Made by a program: the position numbers and the translations under genes
Part shown: piece by piece, positions 1 through 5,065 of the stretch
Layout: each line of letters starts with the position of its first letter
Numbering within the stretch: position 1 is the stretch's first letter
Origin: Flavobacteriaceae bacterium
GTDB lineage: Bacteria; Bacteroidota; Bacteroidia; Flavobacteriales; Flavobacteriaceae
Length of the DNA stretch: 5,065 bases
Direction of reading: 5' to 3'
NCBI GenBank assembly: GCA_018662905.1
Contig: JABJFE010000125.1
Span: 1-5,065, forward strand
The notes under the pieces: generated by a model
The model's database searches: none
Seen by the model: the letters and a program-made list of their open reading frames with translations, nothing else
Told to the model about the DNA's origin: nothing

Positions 1-2123
1 ATTGGAGTAGCAGTGAGAGTCAATACATCAATATTTTCTTTTAAAGATCTTATTTTTTCTTTAACACTTACTCCAAATTTTTGTTCCTCATCAACAATTA
101 ATAAACCTAAATTTTTAAAATTAATTTTATTGTTTATTAATTGGTGAGTTCCTATGATAATATCAATTTTCCCCTCATTTAACTCATGAATTATTAAGTT
201 TTTTTCTTTAGTTGTTCTAAATCTATTTAAATAATCAACTGTTACGGGAAAATCTTTTAAACGATTTGAAAATGTTTTAAAATGTTGAAAAGCTAAAACT
301 GTTGTAGGAACCAATACTGCAACTTGTTTGTTATTATCTATGGCTTTAAAGGCGGCTCTTATAGCAATTTCAGTTTTACCAAATCCTACATCTCCACATA
401 TTAATCTATCCATTGGTTGAAGACTTTCCATATCTTTCTTAATATCAATAGTTGACTTTATTTGATCAGGTGTGTCTTCATATATAAACGAAGCTTCTAG
501 TTCATGTTGCATTGACGAATCAATTCCATATTGAAATCCTTTTTTTAATTTTCTTTTAGCATAGGCTTCAATTAAATTGAAAGCAACTTCTTTTACTCTC
601 TTTTTAGCTTTTAGTTTAATTTTTTTCCAAGCACCAGAACCGAGTTTATAAATTTTTGGTTTAGTACCGTCTTTACCATTATACTTACAAATTTTATGAA
701 TTAAATGAATACTAACATATAGGGTGTCACGTTCGCCATATGTTAGTTTTATTGCTTCTTGAATTTTACCATTTACATCAATTTTTTTTAGTCCTCCAAA
801 TACTCCAACACCATGATCAATGTGAGTGACATAATCTCCAATCTCAAGTTGTTTTAATTCGTTTAAGTTGACTCTTTTTTTTGTTTCAAATCCTGACTTG
901 ATTTTAAATTTATGGTATCTTTCAAATATTTCATGATCACTATAACAAACTTCTTTTTGGTCGTGATCAATAAATCCTTTAAAAATTGCTTTTTCAATTA
1001 AAATAGGATCAAAATCAGTTTTATTTAATTCGAATATATCTTTGAATCTTTTTATTTGAGTCTTATTACTACAGAAAATCTTTACAGAGTAATCTTTGTT
1101 GTGAAATTGAGAAATATTTTCAATGAGTAATTTAAATTTTTTATTAAAAGCTGGTTGTGGAGATATATTAAATTGAAAGTGAATATTATTACTTCCAATT
1201 TTATTGAGTTCAATAACACTAAATTTATTTAGATCTTGATCTAAGGACTCACTATTATAAAAGAGTTTATTTAATTCAATTTTATCCTTACCGTTTGATT
1301 TTAATTTTTCAAACGAATTTGACAAGGAATCTTTTAAAAGATCAATATTTTCTGTTATAATTAGTGTATTATCTTCAATAAAATCGAAGATATTTTCTCT
1401 TTCATAATCAATTTCTTTATTTTCAAGATCTCCTAATATTTCTACAGATTTTAGAGTATTATTAGAAATTTGAGTTTCAATATCAAAAGTTCTAATACTT
1501 TCAATTTCATCTCCAAAAAACTCAATTCGGTAAGGCTTGTTATTGGAATAGGAAAACACATCTACAATTCCACCTCTTACAGAAAAATCTCCTGGTTCAA
1601 CTACAAAGTCTTCTCTATTAAATTCTAAATCAAATAGTTTTTCGTTAAAAGACTCTAAAGAGATTGTATCCTCTATTTTAATTTTTAAAACTCTTTTTTT
1701 AATAGCTTTTTTAATAATTATTTTTTCAAAAATTGCTTCGGGATATGTAATTATTAAATTTTTATCTGAGTTAGAACTCAAGTTTCTTATTAATTCTGTT
1801 CTTAAAAAAATACTTTGAGTATTAGTTTTCTTAAAATCATTTTCTCTGTTATAACTACTTGGAAAAAAGTATAATTGCTTTTCTTTTATTAACCCCTCTA
1901 AATCATTAAAATGATATCCGGCAGATTCTTTATTTTCTAAAATCCAACAAATATTTTTATTTAAATTTGAAAACAAACTATTTATTAAAAAAGATTTAGA
2001 AGATCCATATAGACCTTTTAAAATAACATTTTTTTCAGATTTGTCAATAGAAGATCGAAGTTTCTGAAGATTCAGAGACTTATTGCCTTGTGTAAAATGT
2101 GGAGGTTCAACTCCTTTTTTCAT
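1..2123 (-). CDS. mfd: Transcription-repair coupling factor Mfd, N-terminal 707 residues (gene continues past the left edge)
   Basis: Mfd is a cytoplasmic ATP-driven DNA translocase that pushes stalled RNA polymerase off damaged templates and recruits UvrA. I translated the frame from 2123 to 1 and found no stop. In order, the fragment shows a UvrB-like module with GDFSVRGGIVDVF at residues 178-190, a CarD-like RNA polymerase-interaction domain starting near GDYVTHIDHGVGVF (residue 429), the TPDQ element (551-554), Walker A GDVGFGKT (577-584), the DEEQ box (678-681) and LTATP (703-707), where the window cuts it. Mfd proteins are usually about 1,100 residues, so roughly the last 400 (rest of the translocase and the C-terminal domain) lie outside. 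The ATG at 2123 is preferred because it leaves about 33 residues before the conserved ILKGLYGSS segment. In-frame ATGs at 2138 and 2162 would only add a short hydrophobic extension. No Shine-Dalgarno sequence is visible. It is divergent from the GNAT gene. Confidence 0.97.
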   Translation of the reverse strand, partial: MKKGVEPPHFTQGNKSLNLQKLRSSIDKSEKNVILKGLYGSSKSFLINSLFSNLNKNICWILENKESAGYHFNDLEGLIKEKQLYFFPSSYNRENDFKKTNTQSIFLRTELIRNLSSNSDKNLIITYPEAIFEKIIIKKAIKKRVLKIKIEDTISLESFNEKLFDLEFNREDFVVEPGDFSVRGGIVDVFSYSNNKPYRIEFFGDEIESIRTFDIETQISNNTLKSVEILGDLENKEIDYERENIFDFIEDNTLIITENIDLLKDSLSNSFEKLKSNGKDKIELNKLFYNSESLDQDLNKFSVIELNKIGSNNIHFQFNISPQPAFNKKFKLLIENISQFHNKDYSVKIFCSNKTQIKRFKDIFELNKTDFDPILIEKAIFKGFIDHDQKEVCYSDHEIFERYHKFKIKSGFETKKRVNLNELKQLEIGDYVTHIDHGVGVFGGLKKIDVNGKIQEAIKLTYGERDTLYVSIHLIHKICKYNGKDGTKPKIYKLGSGAWKKIKLKAKKRVKEVAFNLIEAYAKRKLKKGFQYGIDSSMQHELEASFIYEDTPDQIKSTIDIKKDMESLQPMDRLICGDVGFGKTEIAIRAAFKAIDNNKQVAVLVPTTVLAFQHFKTFSNRLKDFPVTVDYLNRFRTTKEKNLIIHELNEGKIDIIIGTHQLINNKINFKNLGLLIVDEEQKFGVSVKEKIRSLKENIDVLTLTATP

Positions 2124-2128
2124 TGTCA

Positions 2129-2136
2129 CAAATATC
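2129..2136 (-). promoter_or_regulatory. Possible weak -7 element for mfd
   Basis: Read on the minus strand this is GATATTTG, which matches five of the six fixed positions of the Bacteroidota -7 box TAnnTTTG. It lies 5 bases before the ATG at 2123. I found no TTG at the expected distance upstream (about 19 bases), so this is a weak candidate. If it is real, the mfd transcript would have almost no leader, and the in-frame ATGs at 2138 and 2162 could not be used. The mfd promoter may instead lie further upstream, inside the GNAT gene. Confidence 0.22.
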
Positions 2137-2165
2137 ATTAAAATTGTTATACTTTTTATCATTTA

Positions 2166-2195
2166 TTGAATATTAAATTCATTAGTTTAACTTTG
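2166..2195 (+). promoter_or_regulatory. Bacteroidota-type promoter for the GNAT-lysC unit
   Basis: TTG at 2166-2168 and TAACTTTG at 2188-2195 are separated by 19 bases. This is a full match to the Bacteroidota consensus TTG / TAnnTTTG (-33 and -7 elements) recognised by the primary sigma factor of this phylum. With the -7 box centred about 7 bases before the start, transcription should begin near 2199-2202, only a few bases before the ATG at 2205. The message would therefore be almost leaderless. It lies in the 81-base region between the divergent mfd and GNAT genes and is the only good promoter I see in the window. Confidence 0.7.
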
Positions 2196-2204
2196 AAATT
2201 CATT

Positions 2205-2693
2205 ATGAATATTCAAATAAGAGAAGCAAAAAAAGATGACATGAAATATGTCATTGAATTAATAACTGAATTAGCTGTCTTTGAAAAAGAACCCAATGCA
2301 GTAGTTATATCATCAGATGATTTAATTAATGATGGTTTTGGAAACAATCCATTGTTTTCCTGTTTTGTTGCATTAGTAAATAATAAAATTTCCGGCATGT
2401 GTTTGGGTTATCCTAGGTATTCAACCTGGAAGGGTCCTACTATGCATTTAGAAGACTTGATAGTGACTCAAAGTATGCGTGGTAAAGGAATTGGTTTTGC
2501 ATTATTTTCTCACTTTATAAAATTTTCATATTCAAAAAATGTTAGAAGAATTGAGTGGGCTGTTTTAGATTGGAATGTTGAGGCAATTAATTTTTACAAA
2601 AAAAATGGAGCTTATGTCTCCAAAGAATGGCAAATTGCACAAATGAATGAGTTAGCAATTAATAATTTTATTAGTAAAAATGAAGATATTTAA
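2205..2693 (+). CDS. GNAT family N-acetyltransferase, diamine (spermidine/spermine) acetyltransferase-like
   Basis: This 162-residue protein is predicted to transfer acetyl from acetyl-CoA to a primary amine in the cytoplasm. It resembles human SSAT (171 residues) along its whole length: an N-terminal IREA strand, DGFG (43-46), LEDLIV (82-87), the acetyl-CoA loop RGKGIG (92-97), and WN (123-124) leading to INFYKKNGA with Tyr131 at the position of the SSAT catalytic Tyr140. Acidic and aromatic residues that I recall as polyamine contacts in SSAT also appear kept (E27, E83, D84, W142). The ATG at 2205 is chosen over a TTG at 2166 because the TTG forms the -33 box and the family begins at the IRxA strand. 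The gene overlaps lysC by 14 bases, so the two are probably co-transcribed and translationally coupled. The true substrate could be a polyamine, lysine or thialysine, or another amine. The family call is firm but the substrate is open. Confidence 0.9.
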   Translation: MNIQIREAKKDDMKYVIELITELAVFEKEPNAVVISSDDLINDGFGNNPLFSCFVALVNNKISGMCLGYPRYSTWKGPTMHLEDLIVTQSMRGKGIGFALFSHFIKFSYSKNVRRIEWAVLDWNVEAINFYKKNGAYVSKEWQIAQMNELAINNFISKNEDI

Positions 2694-3930
2694 GTTTGGT
2701 GGTGCATCGGTCAAGGACTCTGATGGTGTAAAAAATTTAGTTAAAATATTAAATTATTTAGGTCAACAGCAGACTCTTATAGTTATTTCTGCAATGGGTA
2801 AAACTACAAATTCGTTAGAGCTATTAGTGAAAAACTATTTTGATAATAAAGATGATTTGCAGTATTCTTTAAATGAGGTTTTTAATTTCCATAATAAAAT
2901 TTTAGATGATTTATTTAAAGAGGATAATCATCAAATATTTTCGGATGTAAAAGAAGTTTTTGAAAATTTGAGAGGTTTTTTAAAAAGAAACAAATCTCCA
3001 GATTATTCTTTTGTGTACGACCAAGTAGTAAGCTTTGGAGAAATTTTGTCAACAAAAATCATAAATTCTTATTTAAATTATTCAAACATAAGATGCAATT
3101 GGGTTGATGCCAGAGTATTGATTAAAACAGACTCTAAATATAGAGACGCAAACCTTAACTGGGAGATTACCAAAGCTTCCATTTCTAAAAATATTGATAC
3201 CAAACTATTAAATATTACTCAAGGTTTTATTGCAAGTGATGCTAACAATTTTAGCACAACTTTAGGAAGAGAAGGATCAGATTATACAGCAGCAATTTTT
3301 GCTTACTGTCTCAACGCAGAATCTGTTACAATATGGAAAGACGTTCCAGGTGTTTTAAATGCTGATCCTAGAGTTTTTAAAAAGCCTCAATTGTTAAATC
3401 AAATTTCTTATACTGAAGCAATTGAACTTGCTTTTTATGGAGCTTCAGTTATACATCCAAAAACATTACAGCCTTTACAAAAAAAAGAAATTCCATTATA
3501 TGTTAAATCTTTTTTAAATCCAGAGGGGAAAGGGACTTCAATTTCAAGAGGAACTAAAATAGATCCATTAATACCTTGCTTTATTGTACAAAGAAATTTA
3601 AATCTTTTAAAGTTGTCATCATTAGATTTTTCTTTTATAGTTGAAGATAATATTAGTGATATTTTTCAAATTTTACATGAAAATAAAATGAAGGTAGACT
3701 TGATTCAGAACTCTGCTATTAGCTTTTCTGTCTGCGTTTATGACAAATACTCTAGATTAAAGGAATTGATTTCTATATTGAAAGCTACTTTTAAGGTTGA
3801 ATGCACAGAAAACGTTAGTTTATTTACTATAAGACATTTTAACGAAAATTCTTCTGGTGAAATTTTGAAAAACAATACGCTTTTGTTGGAGCAAAGAACT
3901 AAAGAAACATTGCAGCTAGTGGTTTCTTAA
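2680..3930 (+). CDS. lysC: Aspartate kinase (aspartokinase), monofunctional
   Basis: It phosphorylates L-aspartate with ATP to give 4-aspartyl phosphate, the first step to lysine/diaminopimelate, threonine, methionine and isoleucine. The 416-residue protein has an N-terminal amino-acid kinase domain (about 1-290): KFGGASV (5-11), SAMG (38-41), SFGE with Glu121, LGREGSDYTAA (196-205), WKDVPGVLNADPR (219-231) and AFYGASVIHPKT (251-262). A regulatory ACT region follows (about 300-416), with VDLIQNSAISFSV around 339-351 and an end reading TLQLVVS. No homoserine dehydrogenase domain follows, so it is monofunctional. The ATG at 2680 lies inside the GNAT gene, 14 bases before its end, and has no Shine-Dalgarno sequence, which points to translational coupling. 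It is about 33 residues shorter than E. coli LysC (449), all at the C-terminal end. The gene symbol is by function; which end product inhibits it cannot be read from the sequence. Confidence 0.96.
   Translation: MKIFKFGGASVKDSDGVKNLVKILNYLGQQQTLIVISAMGKTTNSLELLVKNYFDNKDDLQYSLNEVFNFHNKILDDLFKEDNHQIFSDVKEVFENLRGFLKRNKSPDYSFVYDQVVSFGEILSTKIINSYLNYSNIRCNWVDARVLIKTDSKYRDANLNWEITKASISKNIDTKLLNITQGFIASDANNFSTTLGREGSDYTAAIFAYCLNAESVTIWKDVPGVLNADPRVFKKPQLLNQISYTEAIELAFYGASVIHPKTLQPLQKKEIPLYVKSFLNPEGKGTSISRGTKIDPLIPCFIVQRNLNLLKLSSLDFSFIVEDNISDIFQILHENKMKVDLIQNSAISFSVCVYDKYSRLKELISILKATFKVECTENVSLFTIRHFNENSSGEILKNNTLLLEQRTKETLQLVVS
3927..3930. other. Shared stop codons of the convergent lysC and arsC genes
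   Basis: The palindrome TTAA holds both stops: TAA of lysC at 3928-3930 on the plus strand and TAA of arsC at 3929-3927 on the minus strand. There is no intergenic space, and the flanking sequence shows no GC-rich inverted repeat followed by a T-run. Any terminator for either unit must lie inside the opposite gene, or termination must be Rho-dependent. Confidence 0.95.
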
Positions 3931-4343
3931 TCAATGTATTTTTTATAAAACTCTAAAGAAAATTTTTTAATTTCTTCTCTACATTTGTCAAAATCTTCTT
4001 GTGGATTACTAGAGTTTTTAATTTTTGAAGGGTCAAAAAAGTTTTTGTGAATTTTTAAAGCATTTTTTGAAGGAATATTAGGGCAACTTTCGTTAGCATG
4101 GTCACAAACAGTAATGATGAAATCAAAATTTATATCTATATATTCATTTACGTTGTTGGATGTGTGTCTACTTATATCAATAGTGTCTCTAAGCATTGTC
4201 TGCACCGCATTAGGATTTAATCCATGAGTTTCGATTCCAGCACTATAAATTACACATTTATTATTAGAAAATTTGTCAAAGTAACCATGAGCAATTTGAC
4301 TTCTGCACGAATTTCCAGTGCATAGTATTAAAATATTTTTCAT
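3927..4343 (-). CDS. arsC: Arsenate reductase, thioredoxin-coupled type (low-molecular-weight tyrosine phosphatase fold)
   Basis: It is predicted to reduce arsenate to arsenite in the cytoplasm, with thioredoxin as the electron source. The 138-residue protein opens with the phosphatase-type anion loop CTGNSCR (Cys8 to Arg14), followed by YSAGIETHG (33-41) as in the staphylococcal plasmid ArsC. All three cysteines of the redox relay are present: Cys8, Cys80 and Cys87 (CDHANESCP), the last two seven residues apart as in the Cys10/82/89 set of that enzyme. FFDP (102-105) carries the Asp expected to act as general acid. The start at 4343 lies two bases after the stop of the upstream dehydrogenase gene, so they probably share a message. 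No Shine-Dalgarno sequence is visible. No ArsR, ArsB or Acr3 gene is in the window. A protein tyrosine phosphatase role is possible but less likely given the intact cysteine set. Confidence 0.9.
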   Translation of the reverse strand: MKNILILCTGNSCRSQIAHGYFDKFSNNKCVIYSAGIETHGLNPNAVQTMLRDTIDISRHTSNNVNEYIDINFDFIITVCDHANESCPNIPSKNALKIHKNFFDPSKIKNSSNPQEDFDKCREEIKKFSLEFYKKYID

Positions 4344-4345
4344 TT

Positions 4346-5065
4346 TTAGAGAAGTTTTTTTATTTTTTCTAGAGCAATTTTTACAAGTCTAATTTTGCTT
4401 TCTTGAGTCCATCCAGCTATGTGAGGAGTTAAAATCACGTTATTTGAACTATTCAAGTAGTTCAAATTCGATTGGTCATTTTCATTTACTGTAAGCTTTT
4501 CAAATGATTTTTTTTCAAATGCTATTACATCAAGACCTGCACCTAAAACCTTTCCATCTTTTAATCCTTTTACTAAATCATTAATTATGATGCAACTTCC
4601 TCTGGAAGTGTTAATTAACCAAAATGGTTTAGCACAAGACTCAATGAAATTCTTATTAATTAGCCCAATAGATTCTTCAGTCATTGATACATGAAGACTG
4701 ATTATATCGGAATTATCCTTTAAGTAATTTAATGAAACAGGATTTGCATAATTATCTTTTTCAATTTTTTTAATATCATAGAAGATAGTATTAACGTCAA
4801 AGCCAATTAATTTTTTAGCAAAACTTTTGCCTGTATTTCCGTAACCAATAAGTCCGACAGTTTTGTTTTTTAACTCAATTCCTCTATTAGACTCCCTATT
4901 CCAAATTCCTTTCTTAACTTCAGAATTACTGGAATTAATATTATTTAAAATGGATAAAAGCATTCCCAGAGCATGTTCTCCAACAGCGTTAGAATTACCC
5001 TCAGGTGTTGAAATTATTTGTATTCCTTTTTGTTTTGCATAATCAACATCAATATTCTCGATTCC
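4346..5065 (-). CDS. D-2-hydroxyacid dehydrogenase, NAD-binding family (phosphoglycerate dehydrogenase-like), N-terminus missing
   Basis: It is predicted to oxidise or reduce a D-2-hydroxyacid/2-keto acid pair using NAD(H). The frame is open from the right edge to the TAA at 4348-4346, giving 239 residues. The visible part starts with GIENIDVDYA and continues through PEGNSNAVGEHALGM (21-35), both typical of the family. The Rossmann motif GYGNTG is at 74-79 of the fragment, and the Asp of FYDIKK (97) at the end of the second strand favours NAD over NADP. The catalytic set is complete: Arg155 in NTSRG, Glu184 in LDVIAFE and His215 in TPHIAGW. About 75 residues and the start codon probably lie beyond the window, for a total near 310-320. 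It ends right after the catalytic fold with no C-terminal ACT domain, so it is not a long, serine-regulated SerA; short SerA, glycerate, lactate or hydroxypyruvate enzymes remain possible. It precedes arsC by two bases. Confidence 0.92.
   Translation of the reverse strand, partial: GIENIDVDYAKQKGIQIISTPEGNSNAVGEHALGMLLSILNNINSSNSEVKKGIWNRESNRGIELKNKTVGLIGYGNTGKSFAKKLIGFDVNTIFYDIKKIEKDNYANPVSLNYLKDNSDIISLHVSMTEESIGLINKNFIESCAKPFWLINTSRGSCIIINDLVKGLKDGKVLGAGLDVIAFEKKSFEKLTVNENDQSNLNYLNSSNNVILTPHIAGWTQESKIRLVKIALEKIKKLL

Noticed and set aside
2166..2204. TTG start giving the GNAT protein a 13-residue N-terminal extension
   Set aside because: The TTG is the -33 promoter element and the predicted transcript begins after it; the SSAT family normally starts at the IRxA strand, which follows the ATG at 2205.
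2213..2398. Open frame of 61 codons on the minus strand inside the GNAT gene
   Set aside because: It lies fully antisense to a well-supported GNAT gene covering its conserved motifs, has no recognisable protein features and no promoter; it is a shadow frame.
2594..2606. Run of eight A in the GNAT gene, and similar T-runs in mfd (near 781-790 and 875-882), as phase-variation tracts
   Set aside because: Such runs are expected by chance in DNA this AT-rich, all frames are intact, and none of these genes is a typical phase-variable surface function.
3931..3990. Possible terminator in the T-rich stretches downstream of lysC
   Set aside because: The T-runs are arsC codons (mostly Lys/Phe on the other strand) and no stable stem precedes them.
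4346..4963. Dehydrogenase starting at the ATG at 4963
   Set aside because: The same frame stays open to 5065 and encodes conserved family sequence (GIENID, PEGN, AVGEHALG) upstream of that ATG, so the gene is cut by the window and does not start there.
1..5065. A novel multi-gene system (defence island, biosynthetic cluster or mobile element)
   Set aside because: Every gene belongs to a known housekeeping or stress family, base composition looks even by eye, and no repeats, integrase, transposase, tRNA or array is visible.

Overview
This window is ordinary chromosomal DNA from an AT-rich member of the Bacteroidota, most likely a marine-type, compact Flavobacteriia genome. The evidence is low GC (about a quarter to a third G+C in lines counted by eye), a textbook Bacteroidota promoter (TTG, 19 bases, TAnnTTTG), no visible Shine-Dalgarno sequences, and proteins that read like flavobacterial versions of their families. 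The lineage is inferred from these features and was not tested by a search.

Layout: from the left edge to 2123 the minus strand carries the first 707 codons of mfd (transcription-repair coupling factor), which runs out of the window. An 81-base divergent intergenic region (2124-2204) follows. On the plus strand, a spermidine/spermine acetyltransferase-like GNAT gene (2205-2693) overlaps the start of an aspartate kinase gene, lysC (2680-3930), by 14 bases. The lysC stop overlaps the stop of the convergent arsC gene (3927-4343, minus strand) in a shared TTAA. Two bases upstream of arsC, on the same strand, ends a D-2-hydroxyacid dehydrogenase gene (4346-5065), which enters from the right edge without its start.

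The genes form three transcription units: mfd leftward, GNAT-lysC rightward from a strong predicted promoter, and dehydrogenase-arsC leftward from a promoter outside the window. Mfd removes stalled RNA polymerase and recruits excision repair. LysC makes aspartyl phosphate for the lysine, threonine and methionine branch. ArsC appears to be a thioredoxin-coupled arsenate reductase. The dehydrogenase has all its catalytic residues, but its substrate is not clear. These genes share no common pathway that I can see.

Almost every base is coding or promoter. I saw no RNA genes, CRISPR arrays, insertion sequences, long repeats or GC-rich terminator hairpins. I found no evidence for a new multi-gene system. 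The points of interest are gene compaction, a nearly leaderless promoter, and possible effector differences in LysC.
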